Positions 59,816 through 64,000 of a stretch of DNA of 64,000 nt are shown one piece after another. The first letter of the stretch is position 1. Each line of letters begins with the position of its first letter. Origin of the DNA: Nitrosopumilus cobalaminigenes (lineage in GTDB: Archaea; Thermoproteota; Nitrososphaeria; Nitrososphaerales; Nitrosopumilaceae); NCBI RefSeq assembly GCF_013407145.1, contig NZ_CP026993.1:1262590-1326589 (forward strand), read 5' to 3'. The notes beneath the pieces are model-generated. The model saw nothing but the letters and a program-made list of their open reading frames with translations. It did no database searches and was not told the origin of the DNA. Position numbers and translations under genes: made by a program.

Positions 59816-61279
59816 GTGTCAGATTATGATGTTATCATAGCAGGAGGAGGTCTTGCTGGGACAATTACTGCACAAGCTATTGCTCATTATGGAAATCAAA
59901 ATCTGAAAATTTTAGTTGTTGATAGAAATACAGAATTTCTACCAGGTAGAAAATCATTAGCTGGTTGGGTATGTGGAGATGCATGTTCAAAAGAAGCAGT
60001 TGATTTTATGTCAGAGAGAATCAAAGTTGAATGGACTAGACCTGAAATTGAACATGATGTAAAAGGAGTAATGGCATTTTCACCTGACAAAGAAACTTCA
60101 ATTCCTTTTGATGGTGATGGATTTATGTTAAATCGTCAAAAATTACCAGAAATTCAAAATGAAAGATGTAAAAAAATGGGTATCGAATTTGAATATGAAA
60201 TTAATCTTACAGGCTTAATCTACGAAGGACAACAAGCAGTTGGAATTCAAGGAGTAGATAATAAAACAAAACAGCCATACAAAAAAACAGCAAAAATTGT
60301 AATTGATGCTACAGGGGTTACATCCATGCTTAGAAATGGACTCAAAAATTCTACAAAAGTAGAAAAAAGAATCGATAGACGCGATTTAGAATCTACTGGA
60401 AGATACATCATGCATTTTGAAAAAGGTGAAAATGATCTTACTGAATTTGATCCAGATTATTGTATTATTCATTTAGATCAAGACATTGCACCAGGTGGAT
60501 ACGGATGGGTATTTCCAAAAGGAGACACTAAAGTTAACATTGGTCTAGGTGTTGAGAAATCTCTTTTAGATAGAAGGAACAAACGACTAGGTAAAAAAGA
60601 CAATGTTGAATCACTAATGAAAGAATATCTTCACAGAAATACTGCAATTAAAAATCCAAAATTATCAGAGGAACCACAAGACATTAACAATAATTCAGGA
60701 GTATTCCAAGTTTCAGTTAGAAGACAAAATGATTGCATGGTATCTGGAGGATATATGATGGTTGGAGATTCAGCATGGATGCCAAAACCAATTGATGCTG
60801 GTGGTATAGGTCCTGCTTTGATTGCAGGTACAATTCTAGGAAACAATGTAGCTCAAGCATTAGAAGCAAATGATGTTTCTGAAGCAGGATTATGGCAATA
60901 CAATTTAGATTACATCAAAGAGTATGGATACAAAACTGCAGGTCTTGAACTCTTTAGACGATTAATACAACAAATGTCCAATGAACAAATTAGTTATGGT
61001 ATGAAACACTTTTTGGGTAAACTTGATGCTGAATCAATCAGTAAAGGTGAACATCCAGACTTTTCAGGATTAGGAAAAGTTGGCATGATAATCAGAGGTG
61101 CAATGAATAAAACAGTTGCAGATGGACTCAGATACACTTCTAAAGAAAATCAATGGTTAGTTGAACATTATAATAATTATCCAAAAGATCCATCAGGATT
61201 TGATGATTGGAATAAAACATTACATCAAAGACTAGAGGAAGCATTTACAAAAATAGAATCATTTGATTCTAAGAACTAA
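59816..61279 (+). CDS. Geranylgeranyl reductase family flavoprotein
   Basis: A 487-residue FAD-dependent reductase (FixC/GGR family) that saturates the isoprenoid chains of archaeal lipids or quinones. VIIAGGGLAGTITAQAIAHYG is the FAD-binding start, GWVCGDACSKEAVDF matches the GGR Cys motif, and MMVGDSAWMPKPIDAGGIGPALIAG is the second FAD motif. It starts at GTG 59816. The following MoxR gene starts 35 nt downstream, so they may be co-transcribed. Confidence 0.9.
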   Translation: MSDYDVIIAGGGLAGTITAQAIAHYGNQNLKILVVDRNTEFLPGRKSLAGWVCGDACSKEAVDFMSERIKVEWTRPEIEHDVKGVMAFSPDKETSIPFDGDGFMLNRQKLPEIQNERCKKMGIEFEYEINLTGLIYEGQQAVGIQGVDNKTKQPYKKTAKIVIDATGVTSMLRNGLKNSTKVEKRIDRRDLESTGRYIMHFEKGENDLTEFDPDYCIIHLDQDIAPGGYGWVFPKGDTKVNIGLGVEKSLLDRRNKRLGKKDNVESLMKEYLHRNTAIKNPKLSEEPQDINNNSGVFQVSVRRQNDCMVSGGYMMVGDSAWMPKPIDAGGIGPALIAGTILGNNVAQALEANDVSEAGLWQYNLDYIKEYGYKTAGLELFRRLIQQMSNEQISYGMKHFLGKLDAESISKGEHPDFSGLGKVGMIIRGAMNKTVADGLRYTSKENQWLVEHYNNYPKDPSGFDDWNKTLHQRLEEAFTKIESFDSKN

Positions 61280-61313
61280 TATTAAATATTGTAGAAATCA
61301 TTGAAAACATACT

Positions 61314-62108
61314 TTGGAAGAAGCTCAATATCTTGATTGGAATAATTCAACTCAAATTCTAAACAAAGCATATGAAGCAGGTCTTTTTGTGCTCATTATC
61401 GGTCCAAAAGGAACTGGTAAAACATCTCTAGTCAGAGATTTTGCTAAAAACAAGAATATCAATCAAGAATCAATCAATTTTAGTCTCAGAACTAGAGAAA
61501 GTCATTTGATTGGAACTAAAACATTGACAGATGGTACTGTGAGTTTTGAAGAAGGATTACTCATAAAATCCATGACGAGCGGAGATATGCTTTATCTAGA
61601 TGAAATTAATTCAGCAGAGGCAGATGTCTTACTCAGATTAGATGAGGCATTAGATGATAGACGTCAAATTGTATTAAAAGAATCAACGGGAGAAGTTGTT
61701 AAAGCAAAAGAAGGATGGTTTGTAGTTGCTACAATTAATCCACTATCACATAGTGGAACAAAAGAATTACCACCACAATTACTGAGTAGATTTCCAGTAA
61801 GAATAAGATTAGAATATCCACCAGAAAATATAGAATTAGAAATTGTGAAAAAATATGTTTCAGGAAATCATGAAGCAGAAATTATTCAAGCAATTAAACT
61901 AGCAAATACATTAAGACAAGCTGCCGCTGTTGAAGAATTATTTTATTCACCCAGCTTACGAGAGACCATTGCTTTTGGAAAATTATTAGACAAGGGAATG
62001 TCACCAAAAGAAGTTGCAGATATTGTTTTTGGAAATGTCTATACACAATGGGGCAATATTGAATATCAAAAGGTAAGTGACATTATTACTTCGATGTTTG
62101 GAAATTAA
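61314..62108 (+). CDS. MoxR-type AAA+ ATPase
   Basis: A 264-residue AAA+ ATPase of the MoxR/CbbQ/NorQ type. Walker A is GPKGTGKT (30-37), Walker B is MLYLDEINSAEADVLLRLDE, sensor 1 lies in GWFVVATINPLSHSGTKELP, and the Arg finger is in LSRFPVRIR. Such ATPases act with a VWA protein as a chaperone that activates or inserts metal into an enzyme. The VWA gene follows directly with no gap. The target enzyme is unknown. The start is TTG 61314. Confidence 0.9.
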   Translation: MEEAQYLDWNNSTQILNKAYEAGLFVLIIGPKGTGKTSLVRDFAKNKNINQESINFSLRTRESHLIGTKTLTDGTVSFEEGLLIKSMTSGDMLYLDEINSAEADVLLRLDEALDDRRQIVLKESTGEVVKAKEGWFVVATINPLSHSGTKELPPQLLSRFPVRIRLEYPPENIELEIVKKYVSGNHEAEIIQAIKLANTLRQAAAVEELFYSPSLRETIAFGKLLDKGMSPKEVADIVFGNVYTQWGNIEYQKVSDIITSMFGN

Positions 62109-63671
62109 ATGCAATTAATTAAACTACAAAACGATTCATTAGTTGAAATAGCAACTTTTCTTGTTAGAAGATGGTCTGAAAAAGACAACATTACAATAGA
62201 AATTTCAGATAAGACAGAAACTAAATCACGATTAAAAGAAAATAAAGTAATCATAACTCCATTAGAAAAAAGAATTGGGGACGATTTCCAAAAATATCGT
62301 CAATTTAGAACATCACTATGGTATGAAGCCATGAGAATAAAGTATTGTAAAAAAATTCTCAGTGATGATCATGCATTTGGTTTTATTCTCAATACAATGG
62401 AAACTCAAAGGATTGAACAGTTGGGAAGAAAAGTTTGGAAGGGGATGGATAATGAAATTCTATTCAATTACACCTACATGCTAGTTTCACGGCCTCAATT
62501 ACACACAGTTTATGGAAAAGCAAGGATTGTAGAGGCATTTTATCAATATTTTATGTTCGGCGTAATCAAAGGAGAGATGCAATCAAGTAATTTTGAGAAA
62601 ATTAAAAAAGCAACAATATTCGCAAAAAAAATTGTCAGTCAAGCAATTGATGAAAAACAAGATACTGATTGGGTTGAGAAAAAAGTTAGTGAAATAATCA
62701 AAATGCTGGATATTGATTCCCTTCTAACCATTCCAATATCATTACCATTTATGAAAGCTGGAATGGCATTATCAGAAGAAGAACTACTAAAGGTCTTAAA
62801 AATAATTTCAAAAAATAAAGAAGGAGACATAGGAACTGTTGATCCTTCGTCAATTCTTCGCGGGGATGATGTGTATGACGAATACAAAGTGTTGCTAGAT
62901 GAAAATAAAAAAACAGAAAACAAAGGATTATCTTCTGAAACTATTGGGATTCAAATTCCATCTACAAGAAATGTAGATGAATCAATAATCTACGATATGC
63001 GATTGATAAATGGATTGAAAATAAAATTTAAAGAATGGAAATCAGGTTGGAAAGAACAACATCTTAGATCTGGAGATGAATTTGATGAAGAAAACTACAT
63101 TGAAGGACATGAACCATTTTTTACAGATGTGAAAAAATCAATTAAAACAAAAATTGTAATTTTATTGGATCATTCCTCCAGCATTGCATCTGATGCTATT
63201 GAATACAAAAAAGCAACTCTAGCACTTTGTGAAGTCTTGGCTTTTCTTAAAGTAAAATTTGCAGTTTACGCCTTTAGTACAGAAAACAGAGCAATGGTAT
63301 GCTGGTCAATAAAGCCTGATAACGTTAAATGGAATAGCATAACTGCAAAAAGACTAGCACAAATTGTTGCAAATGGTTCTACACCATTAGCAGAGGTATA
63401 TGGCAAAATGTTTCCAACATTGCAATCAAAAAGACCAGATATTTTTTTGACATTAACTGATGGTGAGCCATCAGATCCAGATGCAGTTAGAAGTATGACA
63501 AAATCATTCAAAGGATTGGGGATAAACATGGTTGCGTTAGGATTAGGCCCAAACACTATCAGAGCTACCACAATAGCCAATAATCTAAAACATTTAGGAT
63601 ATGAAAAAACCATGGCAGTGAGTAGGTTAAATGATATTCCAAATAAGGTAATGAGTATTTTAGAAGGTTAA
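62109..63671 (+). CDS. VWA-domain protein (CbbO/NorD-like) partner of MoxR
   Basis: A 520-residue protein with a C-terminal von Willebrand A domain. The MIDAS is TKIVILLDHSSSIASDA (D354-x-S-x-S), with further metal residues in GSTPLAEVY and FLTLTDGEPSDPDAV. The N-terminal ~330 residues are helical and charged, as in CbbO/NorD co-chaperones. It abuts the MoxR gene, so the two form one unit. In an ammonia oxidiser a copper enzyme would be an attractive client, but that is speculation. Confidence 0.88.
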   Translation: MQLIKLQNDSLVEIATFLVRRWSEKDNITIEISDKTETKSRLKENKVIITPLEKRIGDDFQKYRQFRTSLWYEAMRIKYCKKILSDDHAFGFILNTMETQRIEQLGRKVWKGMDNEILFNYTYMLVSRPQLHTVYGKARIVEAFYQYFMFGVIKGEMQSSNFEKIKKATIFAKKIVSQAIDEKQDTDWVEKKVSEIIKMLDIDSLLTIPISLPFMKAGMALSEEELLKVLKIISKNKEGDIGTVDPSSILRGDDVYDEYKVLLDENKKTENKGLSSETIGIQIPSTRNVDESIIYDMRLINGLKIKFKEWKSGWKEQHLRSGDEFDEENYIEGHEPFFTDVKKSIKTKIVILLDHSSSIASDAIEYKKATLALCEVLAFLKVKFAVYAFSTENRAMVCWSIKPDNVKWNSITAKRLAQIVANGSTPLAEVYGKMFPTLQSKRPDIFLTLTDGEPSDPDAVRSMTKSFKGLGINMVALGLGPNTIRATTIANNLKHLGYEKTMAVSRLNDIPNKVMSILEG

Positions 63672-63734
63672 TTTTTCAAAATTATATCAGGATGTTATAT
63701 ATGAAGCAAAAAATTGAATGGTTCTAGAGAAAAT

Positions 63735-64000
63735 ATGGCTGAAATAGATTTCGATAAACCATTACTTGAGAAGTTTGAGCAAGAAATTTGGAATAAAATT
63801 CCACATTTAGAAGGAGGAAAAGTGGTTAACGCAACTCCATTAGTTGATCTTACAAGTGATCTTAAAGAATGTGCAAAAAGTGTGTACAAATTGGATATTT
63901 CAGATTTAGATTTGAAAGTGTATGGAAAATTTGATGCTAATTTATTATCAGGTTCAATCAAAGTTAGACCTGCAATTCACATAATGCATGATGCCATTAA
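63735..64000 (+). CDS. Cysteine-synthase-like PLP enzyme, 5' part only
   Basis: The first ~88 residues of a gene that runs off the end of the window. It contains GGKVVNATPLVDLTSDLKE, then LKVYGKFDANLLSGSIKVRP, where the Lys in SGSIKVRPA is the expected PLP lysine of the cysteine synthase/cystathionine beta-synthase fold (usual pattern GSxKDRxA). The Asp-to-Val change in that motif is unusual. Function within the family cannot be fixed from this part. Confidence 0.7.
   Translation, partial: MAEIDFDKPLLEKFEQEIWNKIPHLEGGKVVNATPLVDLTSDLKECAKSVYKLDISDLDLKVYGKFDANLLSGSIKVRPAIHIMHDAI

Overview
The window comes from an AT-rich ammonia-oxidising archaeon of the Nitrosopumilus type (Thaumarchaeota / Nitrososphaerota). 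Evidence: a complete archaeal ammonia monooxygenase locus with a 216-residue AmoA, an archaeal histone, archaeal/eukaryotic-type ribosomal proteins (S17e, S3Ae, S11, S15), KEOPS subunits (Pcc1, Cgi121), archaeal PheST/ValS/SerS/TrpS, an intron-containing tRNA, and secreted proteins with a WIKNNAGWW repeat that I associate with this group. Many genes have a TATA-like box whose centre lies about 25-30 nt before the start codon, which indicates leaderless transcription. I used that spacing to choose starts and to support short ORFs. Many starts are TTG or GTG.

Layout. 0.2-7.9 kb: membrane proteins, cis-prenyltransferase, Nudix hydrolase, PyrF, PurA and small zinc proteins. 7.6-12 kb: wHTH regulator, tRNA-t6A genes (TsaC, and a ubiquitin-like/Cgi121 fusion), a THUMP protein, S17e, TatD, histone, tRNA-Cys and a plastocyanin-like protein. 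12-15.8 kb: an AIPR-family protein with a nuclease-like N-terminus, small zinc and membrane proteins, a second wHTH and tRNA-Thr. 15.9-29 kb: phosphohexomutase, ThiL, S11, PDCD5-like protein, RtcB, UspA, CBS protein, PurB, AsnB-like ligase, pterin dehydratase, QueD-like protein and ValS. 29-33 kb: secreted repeat and coiled-coil proteins, and PdxT/PdxS. 33-42.6 kb: tRNA-Trp, aconitase, a metalloprotease-like protein, an EVE protein, a GC-rich structured RNA candidate, PheT/PheS and TrpS. 42.7-49.5 kb: a zinc-ribbon protein with three identical 201-bp repeats, CoaD, secreted proteins, a divergent regulator pair and four tRNAs, including a tRNA-Leu interrupted twice. 49.6-55 kb: a DNA adenine methylase, then amoA, amoX, amoC, amoB and probable amoY/amoZ. 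55-64 kb: S15, RecJ-like nuclease, Pcc1, SerS, S3Ae, an RNA-binding protein, a C/D-box RNA candidate, geranylgeranyl reductase, a MoxR/VWA pair and the start of a cysteine-synthase-like gene.

Most of the window is core information processing (translation, tRNA modification and charging), cofactor and nucleotide synthesis, and the energy-generating ammonia oxidation locus. The accessory content is limited: the AIPR protein, the solitary Dam-type methylase, and repeat-bearing secreted or nucleic-acid-binding proteins. I saw no rRNA operon, CRISPR array, insertion sequence or prophage. The least explained items are the ubiquitin-like/Cgi121 fusion, the two-intron tRNA-Leu, the structured RNA near 37.7 kb, the QueD protein with a nuclease-like N-terminal region, and the repeat-expanded proteins.
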